From Paramecium tetraurelia (taxonomy: Eukaryota > Ciliophora > Oligohymenophorea > Peniculida > Parameciidae): a stretch of 64,000 bases of DNA. The notes under the pieces were generated by a model that saw nothing but the letters and a program-made list of their open reading frames with translations, searched no databases and was not told the origin of the DNA. The translations under genes were made by a program, and so were the position numbers. Position 1 is the first letter of the stretch; each line of letters opens with the position of its first letter. This document shows, one piece after another, positions 1-12,598 of this stretch. The stretch is taken from contig NW_001799178.1 of the NCBI RefSeq assembly GCF_000165425.1, positions 62,001 to 126,000 of the forward strand, given 5' to 3'.

Positions 1-182
1 CTAATGACATCTTCCTAATCTTCTAATATGTTTTATACACATCTAGGATAATCATTATTATTCTATTGTCTATAAATAGGAGAGTAATCTTTCTAATAGC
101 TAAATGAAACAAATATACTAGATATGCCAGAATATTTTTTGAAATAGAGTCTTTTTTAATCATAAAAGTTGGAATTATTAAT
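1..182 (-). other. possible 5' part of a gene leaving the left edge
   Basis: After the stop of the next gene the minus strand holds a short open stretch beginning at an ATG near 155 (reads MIKKDSISKNILAYL) that runs off the window. An intron of 19 nt would be needed to read LLERLLSYLQ. It is too short to classify and may be only intergenic DNA. Confidence 0.25.
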
Positions 183-972
183 TCAGGCATAGTAGGAACA
201 TTTTCTCGATTATAAACTCTCAATTTATGTTCTTCTATATCCATCCTTCCATTTCCTGATTAAATTTTATTCTTTGATGTTATATTTAGAGCAGGAGGTT
301 TCTTTTTTAATTTCTATAGTTTAATATTTGGCATTTATTACTGCAAACATAGCTGGGTTTTATCTTTTTGCAAAATACCGTTCTATCATATTATCATATA
401 TGCGATCCCGATTTTTCACAGATTCTGAATAATACTATTACCTTGGTTGCTTTTTAATTTGAGGTGATTAATTTGTTTGTATCTCATCGCAGCATTTTTA
501 TACTGATATTTATTTTTCTTCCTTATCATCATCTGATTAGTATTGTAATTATATATTAGGATTTGTGAAAAAGTCAACGAAGTGCTTTGAGACTGAACTT
601 TCTTCTATAATTCTTTATTATTCCTAAAATTCTTTTTGTTTTTTTGATAATTCCATTACTCTCCGATATGCCTATATTTTCTTATCAATTTGTCTAATTG
701 CTTCTGGTATTGGAATAGGTTCTGGGACATACTTGATATAGCTCATATAAATACAGCAGAAACATATTAGATCTATGGTTGTTGTAGCTTGATTAGTTCT
801 TATGTAATCTTTGGTTTACGGCTGACTTTCTTTAAATTGATAATTACAAAAACCGTTAAGCATTCCTCAATTACGGGTGAGTATTGGAATCTTCAGACTC
901 TGATAGAAAATTGGTCGGTTTTCTAGTTGATTTTACTTTCTCTTCTTGTTTATAAAAATAATAATCTGACAT
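183..972 (-). CDS. unknown protein, 255 aa, charged and helical
   Basis: The frame starts at an ATG (complement of 970-972), reads MSDYYFYKQEEKVKSTRKPT and ends at TGA (183-185). One 22-nt intron (GTTTCTG...TGAG) joins NHRSN to IYIKYVPEPIPIPE; without it the frame shifts. Many in-frame TAA/TAG codons read as Gln. The middle (QIDKKIQAYRRVMELSKKQK) looks like a helix or short coiled coil. I recognise no domain. The spliced length is a multiple of three. It ends 39 bp before the next minus-strand gene, a typical Paramecium spacing. Confidence 0.7.
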
Positions 973-1011
973 ATTTTTATAGTATAAATATAAATGTTTA
1001 CAAATACTAAG

Positions 1012-1877
1012 TCATAAAATTTTTTTAGGATTGTATAACTTGTTTATGGCCTATTTCCCATTTAATTCTTTATAAAAGTTTTATAATTTAAAGATATTTG
1101 CTAATTGAACGCGTACATCATCCACCAATAACACTATTTCTAAGAATGAAAGTAATAATTCAAGCTAATTATCATTTTATTGGCCTTCGTAAGGTAAGAT
1201 CGGTATGCCATTATTGATTTATGCACTTATTACTGAGATGAAAATACATAAATTTTTTTGGTGAATTTTCAACAATTACAATATCTTTAAGATCAGTTTA
1301 AAAAATTCTCAAATCTTTGACATTGCCTATCATGTGTTCTGATGTGCAAATAGCTTTGAAATATTTTTTATTTGGATCTATAATTTTTAACATCTTTAAA
1401 TATATGGATTAAATTACTTTTATAGCGTGGTCTTGTTTTGCAGCAGTAAAAAGTACCAAAGTACAGATTCTAGATAATCTTTCCAAAAATGCTAAACAAA
1501 AGGGACGAACCAACGTCTGATTATTTTTATGATATATTAGAGTCTCATCTAAATCCAACACAACAACCTTTTCAACTAAAAATAGCATATAAACAAAATT
1601 TACATTTTTGTTTCTTGAGCTTCACAATACGTTTATCTACATATTCTTTGGGTGTTTCCCCATACCAATGTGATTAGATAGACGCTTCATGAAGCTCTCT
1701 TGCTATTTTAGAATCAGGAAGTATTTAATTTCTGAATGTCACTAATTACGGTTTTTCTGAATTTCCTGAAGAATCAGGTGTCGATTCCGCAGTGTTAACT
1801 AATTCTTAATCATCAAAAGTGAAGATTTTTTTTTGTATAAGAATTTAGCATGACTTACTGTGTTGTGCAATTCTCAT
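1012..1877 (-). CDS. CTD/NIF-type (FCP1-like) protein phosphatase
   Basis: The protein of 271 aa starts MRIAQHSKSCQILIQKKIF and carries the HAD phosphatase motif VVLDLDETLIYH (DxDxT type), followed by VRPFCLAFLERL and FTAA, and closes with IVIVENSPKKF...NGIPILPYEG, the usual end of the NLI-interacting-factor (FCP1 homology) domain. Family knowledge: these enzymes remove phosphates from Ser residues, classically of the RNA polymerase II tail. Two introns, 28 nt just before the catalytic motif and 22 nt near the domain end, restore the frame exactly. The catalytic Asp residues are present, so it should be active. A second member lies at 30.3-31.5 kb. Confidence 0.88.
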
Positions 1878-1975
1878 TTGGTCTAACTAAAAAGGGTAAG
1901 ATGATTTATTAAATTTAATAATTGTCAATAATGCATTAAAAATCGACCTTAATAAAAAAATGTATCAACATCTGA

Positions 1976-2439
1976 TCATACTAATATTAGTATTATGATG
2001 TTATCATTATACAAAAAACCTAAAAATTGGCTTTAACTAAGAAATATGCTTGTCTAAATTATATGATTATATGAACATATTAATTGACAAAATAATTATT
2101 CTTTTTATGTACAATATGATAAAATTGCTTAGTTATGTAATTGGAAACAAAGTTTTCCCATCAATTTAATTGTTAGTCCACTCTTGTTCTTCCATTTAGA
2201 CTCTAAAGGGAAAAGTCTAGATCTGTTTAAGTATTTCTTCAAAGACAGAATAGTTAATTAAAATGAATTAAAATAAATCATTCTATTTTTACAATAGGGG
2301 GCTAATTGTTCAACTAAATAATGAATTTCACTCTATGTAATATAACAAGAATTCAATATTTTATTTTTACGAGTTGTGCTTGACTGTTGTAGCAGATCGG
2401 TTCATTTAATCCTTTTCTGATTACTATTAAAATATCCAT
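1976..2439 (-). CDS. hypothetical small protein, 141 aa
   Basis: The minus strand reads MDILIVIRKGLNEPICYNSQ, then a 38-nt intron (GTAAAAA...CATAG), then SEIHYLVEQLAPYCKNRMIY and on to TGA. Spliced length fits a reading frame. Against it: the intron is at the long end for this genome and the plus strand over the same DNA (2071-2571) is also open, though its product looks less like a protein. No family recognised. Confidence 0.42.
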
Positions 2440-2868
2440 ATCAGATCAGGATAGCTTGAGATGAGATCATCAGCGAGGAAATCAAGAAAAATAAAATAAA
2501 TAATAAATATTGAATAGTTTAAGGATTACAAAGTGTTGTTAGAAGAATAAAGTGACAAGATATTTTGACCTTGTTTATAAGCAATAAAATTTAATACTAA
2601 AAAGAAACAATTGTTCATTTGAAATATTTAATATCCAATTTAAACACTTTTAAATTAGGAAGGAAAATTAATGTTGTGTTTACAAAATATTTATATTTAA
2701 TTTAATATCAAAATTTAGTAATATAAATATTTTTATAATTTGTAAATTCACTTATGAAAATGTTTTAAAACAAAGTATATGAAAAAGAACTAAAAAAAGC
2801 CATGTTTGCAGATTAATAATAACTAAAAACTAGGTTGATATCTAAATTAAGGAAACCGTCAATGAAAC
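2440..2868. other. AT-rich intergenic region, divergent promoters
   Basis: About 430 bp lie between a minus-strand start and a plus-strand start. Very AT-rich with scattered TGA in all frames; no RNA gene seen. It probably holds both promoters. Confidence 0.5.
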
Positions 2869-3707
2869 ATGATTATAATAAAAAGAAACTTGGGAGTATA
2901 ATATTTTGAATAGATTTAAGTTTTTGAATTAGATAGAAAATTTAAGGAGGAAAACCTAAGATGCATAATATGTTAAGACTATTTCTAAAAATTTACCTTA
3001 ACATTTTGTGGACATTCCTTTTGTTATTTGTGTATTTTCGAGCATTTATTAAAAAGTCATGTATATAAATATTTTTTATATCCAGAAATGTCCTAGTTGT
3101 TTTACCACCATAAAAGGACTTCAATTTATCTATTGTAAAATCATTGATGGTTTCATATAATCTCAAGTAGTATCTTCTTAAAAGAATAATGCTTTGTATC
3201 TTTCTCGGAAAAAAGATTTAAAAGCATGGAAAGCCAAGAAAAAGATCTAGACTTTTAATGTAGGTGATTTAGTGGACATTCTGGATACTGAACATATTTG
3301 GTGTGTTGGTAAGATTTTGAACTTAAGATAAAAAAAGAAAGAAAATTATATCTTAGTTCATTATCAAGGATGGAACAAAATTTATGATGAATGTATATCC
3401 ATTCATTCACAAAGATTATCTCCCATAGGACTGTTCACCAATAGGAAAGGTAGATATTTATTATTATTTATGAGACATCCTATTATATCAGCCTACTCTT
3501 AATGAAAATACAGTGTCAAATTATGTAAGAAGAGTTGAAAATCAATAAAACCAAGAATTAGGTCTATTAAATTACTTAATTTTGTAACAATAGAGTTAGG
3601 GTTAAAACTTTATCATGGCCATTGAGTCTGCTGATAGGAATACTCTATCAAGTTTATTATCGCTAGTAGTTTATATTAGAGAAATGTCCAATAATCAAAA
3701 TTCATGA
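2869..3707 (+). CDS. RING-finger protein with Tudor-knot/chromo-barrel domain
   Basis: The 262-aa protein starts MIIIKRNLGVQYFEQIQ. Residues about 35-80 form a RING-HC finger: RCIICQDYF, FCGHSFCYLC and HKCPSC supply the Cys/His ligands; the last pair is joined across a 25-nt intron. From about 145 comes VGDLVDILDTEHIWCVGKIL...YILVHYQGWNKIYDECI, the pattern of a Tudor-knot (chromo-barrel) module, then a second 25-nt intron and a Gln-rich tail. RING domains usually act as ubiquitin ligases; the barrel usually binds methyl-lysine or nucleic acid. The pairing suggests a chromatin-linked E3 ligase (inference). Confidence 0.85.
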
Positions 3708-3790
3708 TATATTTTTTATGGGTGTGTTATGATGTATATATATACTTGATTCACGTTTGAAATATAGTATATATTTAATTAAAAAACTCA

Positions 3791-4236
3791 ATGCAATCCT
3801 ATAAAGAAGCTTTATAACTGTTTTAAAAAAACTCAATGAATCTACCAATGACTGAACATGAAGATAAATTAAATGTATTAGTAATTAAAACTAGATTATG
3901 TTAGAATACTTACTACATGAATTAGAAAAAGACAAGAAGGAATTATAGATGTTGAGATAGGAAATCATACATGAGTCATACCTTTAGTCATCAATTAATG
4001 ACGATACTTCAACAAGCTTTATTGAAGAGATAGCCGATTTCACTCGAAATTTTAGAAAATTGGCTGACCAAGCAAATACTGAAATAAATGAATTAAGCAA
4101 TTAAGTTGACACATTAAAAAACGAAAAAGCAAGAATTAAAAAATCAGCTAATTTATTGGATCATAGAGTATATGAAATGGAAAAGGTATTAGGAGTAGGT
4201 ATAAACCCAGCTAAATCTTAAGAAGCAAACAACTGA
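3791..4236 (+). CDS. small coiled-coil protein, 141 aa
   Basis: Starts MQSYKEALQLFQKNSMNLPM and, after a 20-nt intron, continues IMLEYLLHELEKDKKELQML; ends ...VGINPAKSQEANN at TGA. Long heptad-like stretches (ANTEINELSNQVDTLKNEKA) indicate a coiled coil over much of the second half. It starts 83 bp after the RING gene on the same strand. No family recognised. Confidence 0.75.
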
Positions 4237-4733
4237 AATTTATTACCATAACCCAATTTATTTTAAATATCTCTATCTAAATCTCTTTCCATTTCATTAG
4301 TTTCTTAAAAATTAATTACTAAATTTAACATATAAAAAATAGTTTTCATTTTAATTTATATAATTTAACTAATACCATAAAGTTTTTAAATTATGTTACA
4401 AATTAAACATAAATAATAAGACAATAAATATAATAAGCTTAATAAACCTTATTGTTCTAAATGACTCTTAAAACCTTCACTTTAAATCTAAATATTTAGA
4501 TAAATTAAACATATTAAATTAAGGGATTTAAATAATCAATGAATTTAAATTTTTTAATGTATACCACATTAATTATATTAATCTAATTTAATTGAGTGAG
4601 TTCGTACAGATATTGAGTTGTTGTTGCAAATTTGAGTGAATCTAGAAATACATAATTAGTCTATTTGATCTTAAGAACCTACGTTTCATTTATAATATAT
4701 ATAAAAAGTATAATATTAATTAAATTAAGTTTG
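4237..4733. other. AT-rich intergenic region
   Basis: About 500 bp with no convincing coding frame on either strand and no visible RNA gene. Likely the promoter for the gene at 4734 and the 3' region of the one before. Confidence 0.5.
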
Positions 4734-5064
4734 ATGAGCGACGATTCAGAAAGTCTTGAATTTCCAAATGCTCCCTTTTATAGTTTTGTATTTTCCATAA
4801 TTTATCTCAAATGTAGAATGTAACAGTGGGACTAACATTATCATTAACCAAATTATGCGCAAGCAAATGTAGATTATTTAAGCCAGATCTTGGAGTAAAA
4901 TTGAATGAGAATGATGTTCAATGCATTTGTAATGAATACATGTTAATAATACTTAAGAAAATTGCGCTGCATCCATTAACAATAACTACTCCACATTCTC
5001 AAATTAATTAAAAGAGTCTATTAATTTCGAGGATTCATTAGGAGCTTTCGAATAAGAGGAATGA
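4734..5064 (+). CDS. small unknown protein, 90 aa
   Basis: Reads MSDDSESLEFPNAPFYSF, then a 29-nt intron (GTATTTTCC...ATGTAG), then VTVGLTLSLTKLCASKCRLF and, after a second 29-nt intron, NCAASINNNYSTFSNQLKES, ending GAFEQEE at TGA. Two introns in a 331-bp gene restore frame exactly, which supports a real gene. The acidic, helical C-terminus could be a small complex subunit, but I cannot assign a family. Confidence 0.62.
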
Positions 5065-5236
5065 TACCTTAAAAAGAATCAATATAAATAACAAAATATC
5101 ATATTTTAAATATGTAAAGTCAAGAGAGTCATTATAATTAAGTGAATTATACATTTAATTATTCTATTATCTTTTAATGTTTATTCTTCCCAGATTTCCA
5201 ATTCTTTAAATTATAAAATTTAATAATTTAACGAAA

Positions 5237-5776
5237 ATGTTTTAAGTTTTAAGAAATGTGTTTGAAGGAAGAAATAACTTTGATAACTATTGGTGCCATC
5301 TCTGTAAAATGGAGATTATATAAAGAACTTATCATTCAGAAGAAGATAAATAGGAGTATTGCTTATTATGTGAAAGTCCATTAGAATAAATGGCTTAGGG
5401 AATTAATGATTCAGAATTAAGATCTTTTGAAATATATATATCTCCTGAAGCCTAATCTTCTAGAACATTATCAGATTGGACATAGAGCTTAAATGAAATC
5501 TCCGACTTTCTAAATTTTCTATCTCTTTTAACAGAGAATTTATTTTACCAAGAAGATCAATAACTAGGAGCTTCTGAGACATAAATAAGTACTTTAAGGG
5601 AACATGTGGCAGATATCAATGATTAATAGTCAACCTGCTATATATGTTAGGAAGATTTTAAGGAAGAGGAAGTGGAGCTAGAAATGAGTTGCTCTCACAA
5701 TTTTCACAAGGATTGCTTAACATAGTGGTTAAAGATTAATAATTCTTGTCCTGTCTGTAGAGCAAAAATCAATTGA
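5237..5776 (+). CDS. RING-H2 E3 ubiquitin ligase, RNF126/115-like layout
   Basis: A single exon of 179 aa. An N-terminal zinc ribbon (YWCHLCK ... YCLLCESPLEQ) is followed by a linker and a C-terminal RING-H2 finger: CYICQEDF, CSHNFHKDC, LTQWLKINNSCPVC. Family knowledge: this arrangement (zinc finger first, RING-H2 last) is that of cytosolic quality-control ligases such as RNF126 and RNF115; the ribbon can bind ubiquitin. The start at 5237 (MFQVLRNVFEG) is the nearest in-frame ATG before the ribbon; the frame is open further upstream, so a few more residues are possible. Same strand as its left neighbour, 172 bp away. Confidence 0.86.
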
Positions 5777-5995
5777 TATTATAATTTAGTTACTAAATCT
5801 TAAATTCTATTTTTTACTTTGTTTTATCATATCTAAAAGACTTTTAGATAAGTTGTTAAAAAATATAGCTAGTTTTAAACTATTTGGCGGGTTGATGAAT
5901 CCTAATTCTTTTAAATGCTATTAAAACTAAATTTTGATTTTTTATCTTATAAATTAATAATTTTATAATATTATAAATGATATCAGTTATATATG

Positions 5996-8900
5996 TCATT
6001 TTTGATTTCTTATTATCAACTATTACAATACATTTGAATTCTCACACAATATTTCTAAAGGTATCAATAAAAATAATTGTTTAGTTTTTATTAATTCTTT
6101 GTGTAAGTACCTTCTTATACTTTTGTCACTTATTATAATCAAAATTAGATAAAGTATAATTCCATAAATGAATCTGAGAGTGTGCACTAGATGATTCAAA
6201 GATATTTCTTATTGTTATTAATTAGCCATGAAATCATGCAGTAGAGTTAGTACATGAGATGTATAAAGCACATTGATAATATCATTTTCTAAAGTTGAAT
6301 TAACATCCATAAATGCCAAATATGATTTAAACTAAGTCCCATTTAACTTCTGCATAGTGTAAAATTGTTAAATGTTTTGTTGGATGGCGACTAATGAAAT
6401 TGTTAATCCTGAAGTCAGACTATCAAAGCTTTTACAAATCACCTCATTATAAAATTAGCTGTCTTCAACTGTATTCGATATTGTGAGCTCAAAGGCTTAA
6501 CAGCCATTTTTCTTTATGGCATTTGTAAAGATTGAATTTGAAAAGGACTTTTAATTGTTCAATCTTTAGACGAATCCTTAAAAAATATCAAATTGTTCTT
6601 CCATATACTTTAATGCTTCTTCCACTACTATTAAAATAAATAAATTTACATTGATTTAGAAAAAGCATCTCTTCCTTTCCTACTTGCAAGTATTTGATTA
6701 GAAGTTTCTAGAAGCTCTTCTGTTACAATAAATATGATTGTGATGATTTATAAAGAAGTAATTACTCGAAAGAATATATTGCTTGTTCTTCAAATGAATT
6801 TTAATAAATTAGAGAACCAATGTACTACGAAGAAATAATAAAATAGCTTAAGAATAATAATGTTGAATAAATGATATAAGTAAAAGCAGCTAGAATCTAA
6901 AATAAAAAAATACTTTTACTCTTTTCTTTAGATTTATTGAATTTAACTTTTATCGATTATCTTCTTAGAGGAGTCTTAATTCTAATTCCTGGAGTAGATG
7001 CAATCTTCGACTTTAGTTGATCAAATTGATGTTCAGTTGTTTCTTCATTGATAAAGTCAATCTTCTCCAGGAATTTTCCCACTGTAGAAATCTGTTCTAC
7101 TAAAGAGTTTATATGACCCTTCGAAATGGTATTAAATAATTCCACTATCTTCAATTTCGCTTTGTTTATATTGATTAAAAGGAGTAGGTAAAATGAAAAT
7201 GCTAAACAAAGGGTTATCAATGTCAAATAAAAGGATATTTTTGATTATTATTGTGCTTTGACAAATTAATCTTAACCATCATCAATGATAGTTGAATTTA
7301 ATGCAGAATTCGAGGAAATTATGGTTATGAAATTTCTGGCTATAAATTCTAAATAGTATTCTTAATTTGAAGAATCTGATTAGGAGAGTAAATATTAGGA
7401 GAAGTATCCTAATGAATAAAACATATTGATATTTGTTATATTTTCGAATTCACTGATTTGGAGATAGGGAACTAACTATTATAAATATTAATTACTTGCA
7501 TTCTATTCAATATTTAGTGAATAATATTAGAATTTAGATATGTCATTCTGAAATCGACTGGCACAAAATTTCATGTATAGAGTGTAGTTGAATTTATTTG
7601 TGTCTGAATAATTGAAAGCGAGAATGAATTTGTTAATCTACACTTAAAAATTGTTGGATACCTTATAAGTTTCAAGAGCCTATTCAATGATCTAAAATAT
7701 ATGAACTATTTTTCTTACCTTATTTTCTTAATTCAAAACATAATAATAGTATATGTTGAAAATCATGAGCAGAGAAAAAGTAATTAAATTAAATATACGT
7801 ATAGTCCAATGCTGTTTAGTTTATTCATCAAATAAGTTATGTTTCAATTAAGTTTTCTTGATTTTGATATCGCTGATTTATGATGAAGATATGGATTTCA
7901 TTTAATCTTAATCTAATAGAAAATTATCAATAGATCCTATGAGTTCATCAGAATTCTTGGATTTGACTGACTCCTTATTTTCATTTAAAGCTTCTAATAT
8001 TGCACTAGAATGTACAATTAGTTTATTCTAATCAGATCCAAAAGCTTAACTAATCCCATTAGAGTTACTGCTGGCAAAATGATTCAAAGCACCAAAGCTA
8101 TGTGCCACTGAAGACTTCATCCTAAATGTCTACTAATCCTACAGTCTCTTATCTTGACTGTTTGGGTGACTTACTTAATTTTAGTGTTCTTCTATCTTAT
8201 ATTAATTTAAGATTTACTTCTAAAGTATAATGAGGATTAGTCAACATAATCTACATTTCCTTTTATCTTATCATATAATCATCTTCAATTAACTTTTATG
8301 TTTCCAAATTATATATTGTTTGTTGTTCTTGTTAAAAAGATATGAAACCTAACGATTCCTTTTAATTAGTGATTTCTAACTTCCTGCATTTCTTCTTCTT
8401 AATTTCTATTCTATCTGGACTTAATTTAGTTATTTTTCTACTCAGATTTATGTAATCTGACTTTTCTATTAATTTATCAAATATTTCAATTCTTTGTGAT
8501 TCACGAACAGGTTTAATAGTTTAAATTTCAATACAATAAATACTAAAATGATGATATATTATAGATACGTTTCCTAAAATGTGTGAAACTCAACAATTTT
8601 AAATGTAATTCTAAACATATACATCTAATTAAAATTGTCAAAGTAGTTTTGGTTAACTTGATCCTACGCTTTTAAGAATTCATAAATGGTTGTCTTCTCC
8701 TTCCCCCAAGACGATGAAAGTATTTTTTATTTCTTTCTTTTCTTTGGAATGACCATATAAGATTGATATGGATTTTTGAGTTCTTATTCTAAAACATCAG
8801 TTTGATTGAGTTATTTCCAAGCTTTAATTAACCTCGGTATGAGTTTGAGACAATCCACAGATTTAATAGTTTTTATATCAATGCATAATATAGGTTAGAT

Positions 8901-11250
8901 AATTTCATTATATAACTTTTCACTGATCTCTTCCACTAAACCATACTTATTCAACATAATGTAGTGATAATTTTGATAGGTAGGTAGAATAAGAGCAGAA
9001 GAACCAAAATCTGATCCTAAATCTGTCTCCAATCTCACCTTGGCTATTATAGGAAATATAAATCCTAATTTATTTTTCACCAATAGAAATCTTCTATCTG
9101 ATTTCATAATATTGATCCTTCCACTTTCTACAAAATTGTCTAAATATTGATCGTGCACCTCTGCTATGATGTCTGGAATGAAATTATTAATGGGATTATT
9201 CATTATTTCACTATCTATTGTACATAGAGCATCTCTAAATGTTTTTGTGTAATTTTTAATTATTCCTTTGGTATCTAACAATGTTAAATAGACAAGAGAA
9301 GCCTCTCTGTGAAATAGAATTCCATTTATAGAATTTTAAAATTTAAAGGCCAATGAGGAATCTATTGCAGGAATTTCTAATTTCTTTTTATTGAAATTAA
9401 TGTATTTGTAGAATAAATGAATTAAGATGTGACACTAATAGGATAGAGGATTTAAATTAAATATATATTTAAGTTGTTTTTCTTAAGTTGTAATTAAGTT
9501 CTGCAAGTGCATACCATCAATTATTAGTTATGTAAGATTCCTATTTAATAGTGTCACATACCATTATTTTTACTTTTATAGCAAAACACCAAAATTATTC
9601 CTTCCATTCATTTATTGATTTATTGTAATTAAACACTTTAAAACAATCATATTTTTGATTGGTAATACTTTTGTTCTCTATCATCCTTAGAAAATCGTCT
9701 TTGACAAGCAATTCGACTGAATTAGTGAACATCTAATCCAAAAGATTCAAACCTGTATACATATTATTCTTTAATTTGATTATTTCATGAAATGCTTTTG
9801 TAGGTTTTTTGATAACTTTAGATAAATAAAGGATATAATAAAAGTAGCTTTTGGCATATTTCTAAGAATTGTTTTTATTCAAACTCAACAATTTTAATTC
9901 GTAATGAAATCTTATCAACTCTTTGATATAATATTTGAATTGTTATCGAGTGATGAAATGATCATTTTGTTTTTTATAACCGCTGCAAAAACAACCATTT
10001 ACATTCTGACAACTTATTATATGATTAGTAGATAAGGCATAAAGGTTTAAGTTCTTTGGTAATCGATATTTGATGTCATTCAACAATATCCCATTCCTTC
10101 CAAGAGCCTCTTCACATTGTTTGTAAATATTCATCATCAAATAATCGAAATTTCTATTTTTATAACTCAGAGTCTCTGTTTTATTCTCCTGTTGGACAAA
10201 CATCAAATTCGAGATTTGAAATACTAATGGTATTAGAATTAGAATCAATTCTGAAAAATCTTAATTAAGTCCTTCCGCAAAAATGAATATACACAAGATT
10301 ATGCACAAGTAGAGTGAAAAGGATTATATTTAAATTTTATTCATCAATTTTTCTTAATAATATGGATGTCTATAAGATATGGCTATTATTAAAATGAGTA
10401 AACTTGTATCAACTAATAGAAGTGCTATTTGATCAATCTCTAAATTATCTAAGATGGAAACTATAATAATCAGAATTTCTATTTTTAAAGATTACACCTT
10501 TGTCATATTCGAATAAAAGCGAGATAAATAATCGATCTTTTTGAATGAAAATTAGACATCATGAGCCTCATTCAAGAAATAACTAAAGATATTAAGTATG
10601 AAGACTAGATAAGTGATGATTAATACCAAAATTTAATAAGTATTTAAATTAGTATCTATATTGAGTTTAAATAATTACATTAGAATTGTAGAGTTAATAT
10701 CTTTCTTAACGCTAATTGAATTATTGGATAATGAAAGAGATATTTAAAAATTTTTGTTCCAAAAGTTATATAAAATTCAGAAACTCCAATCAAGTTAATT
10801 ATACTGTATATTTCCTTCTATGTAAAGGGGATTCCTAATTGTTACTCCCGATATTGAATTGGCTCATAATGTTTCCTTTATAACTGCTTCTAAACCTTGA
10901 CTCTATAGCAACAATATAGATGAACAAAACAAAGAATGTATAATAGTTGCATAGCCAACATTAAAAACAAGAAAATTTCTGACCATATTTGAGTGTCATC
11001 ATAATTGAGGTCAAGGCTTTAATTAAGTGTATTAATACTTGATATTCTGGAAGAATTTGTTAAACAATATAAGCGGTCTGGCATACATGTTGAAAAGGTT
11101 ATTAAAGGGATGGCAAATTATATAGTATATCTATGATTGAGAAATCAGGATCAATAGCAAGCTTAAAGATTTATTCCTACTAAATTTATTGTATATCTGA
11201 TAAAATTGAGATGAGTAAAATAGTTTAATTGGGATGAGACATTTGAACAT
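5996..11250 (-). CDS. giant multi-pass membrane protein with PAS-like segment (TmcB-like)
   Basis: About 1,600 aa encoded on the minus strand. The N-terminal third is a chain of hydrophobic helices (IWSEIFLFLMLAMQLLYILCF, YLVFILNIFSYFLNEAHDVQF, LLLVDTSLLILIIAISYRHPYYQEK, IILCIFIFAEGLNQ). Around 8.9-9.3 kb comes MLDTKGIIKNYTKTFRDAL, typical of a PAS fold. Later membrane segments follow (ISFYLTLITLCLAFSFYLLL; KSIFLFQILAAFTYIIYSTLL; LRFIYGIILYLILIIISDKS), and the end is TKQLFLLIPLEILCENSNVLQ before TGA at 5996. This order matches the ciliate and Dictyostelium TmcB/TmcC-type proteins by memory of the family; function unknown. At least two introns (22 and 23 nt) are certain. Exon structure before about 10,850 is unresolved; the ATG at 11,250 (MFKCLIPIKLFYSSQFYQ) is my best start. 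Confidence 0.75.
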
Positions 11251-12598
11251 AATCGGATAAATAAATTTCTAGTAACAATTATGATTTTAATTTATTTAAA
11301 TATATTTCTTTAAATGACTTGATTTATTAACAAATAATATCAAAAGCAGCAATTTACAAGTTGAACAACTAATAAATACTTCAAATTTGTTTTCAAATAT
11401 ATTAATTCAAATATTAATTTACTCGTTTTTTAAATTATCTTGCAAACTAGAACATAAAATTAATATTAATCAAGTATTCTTTATAAACTTGGAACTCTAT
11501 AAAAATTAAAGAATTTTGTTAGTTTTAAAAATGTTAGATGTTTTTATAAGAAAATTTGGAAAATTGATAATTATGGTAAATATAATAAATCGTTTTAGCA
11601 GAAGCTATTAATATCAAAATAGCTTAAAAACAACATTTTATGAGACCATAGAATTAATAATTAAATTTACAAATATTGATTATTCAAGCTAAAAAACGAA
11701 TGCATCAGAAATTCATAATGAAAGTTAATTAAAAATTTTAATAATTAAAGGGATTATTATTTAATGTATTTTCTTTGAGTAAGATGGTAAAGTAACTTGT
11801 GGATTTGCATCCGCTTATATAAGCTTCGTTATAACTCTAACAGACAGTGTTTATTGATGTGAAATAGAGAAGAAAAATAATTTTTAAAAATATAAGTGAT
11901 CCATTAATAATTATAAATTTTATATAATTTAATGGAAGAATAAATGTAAGCAATCTAGTTTTAATGTGATTGGAGATCGATGAAATGTTAATTCTTATTT
12001 TATTATATGCACTAAATATCATATTCAATTCCGAATTTAATATTAATATATTATAGAAAATGTTAATTTTGATATTAGCTATTATTAACTTATTTTATTT
12101 TATAACAAAATTTATAACCATTTCCATATTCTTAAATTAAATTTTGAGTGTGTTATATATATTTTTTCATAATTTGGATTGATTTAACAGAAACTTTAGG
12201 ATGTAAATACTGTTATCCTTATACCATCTTGATGAAAACTTTAAATTACTTATCAATAAATGAATGATTTTTTTTATGTCATTTATTTGCACTATTTTTA
12301 TATAGCTGATTGAAGTGATATATAGAGTGTATATAGACTTAATCCAAATCCACTTATAATGGCAGTATATTGATAACAATAATTTTTTATTTTAATTTAA
12401 TAAAAAAAAGGTGACTTCAAAAATTGTATTTGCGTATTAAAACTTTAATAATTACGTAATTATCAATAGAGAAATTATCAATTATTCACATAATTTAGAT
12501 CTTTTCCATCTTTCATAAGTATTTTTTTCAATTATGTATATAAAATATATTTTCAATTGGAGAAAATAATAATAAAATTTATCCTTTAATATTAATTT
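11251..12598. other. long AT-rich intergenic region
   Basis: About 1.35 kb of very AT-rich DNA between a minus-strand start and a plus-strand start. Apart from the doubtful frame at 11531-11857 I see no gene or RNA. Much longer than most gaps here. Confidence 0.5.
11531..11857 (+). other. doubtful open frame of 108 aa
   Basis: ATG to TGA with in-frame TAA/TAG read as Gln; starts MLDVFIRKFGKLIIMVNIIN and ends SFVITLTDSVY. With only one stop codon in use, frames of this size arise by chance. No family is recognised. It could be a gene relic. Confidence 0.25.

Noticed and set aside
2071-2571. Plus-strand open frame of about 165 aa (reads MNILIDKIIILFMYNMIKLL)
   Set aside because: The minus-strand model over the same DNA has a better start and an intron that restores frame; the plus product has no protein-like pattern.
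6361-6960. Plus-strand frame reading MFCWMATNEIVNPEVRLSKL
   Set aside because: Antisense to the clearly coding minus-strand giant membrane protein; a chance result of having only one stop codon.
12167-12379. Minus-strand frame of 70 aa in the 12-kb gap
   Set aside because: Composition is that of random AT-rich DNA; no Gln-rich or conserved segment.
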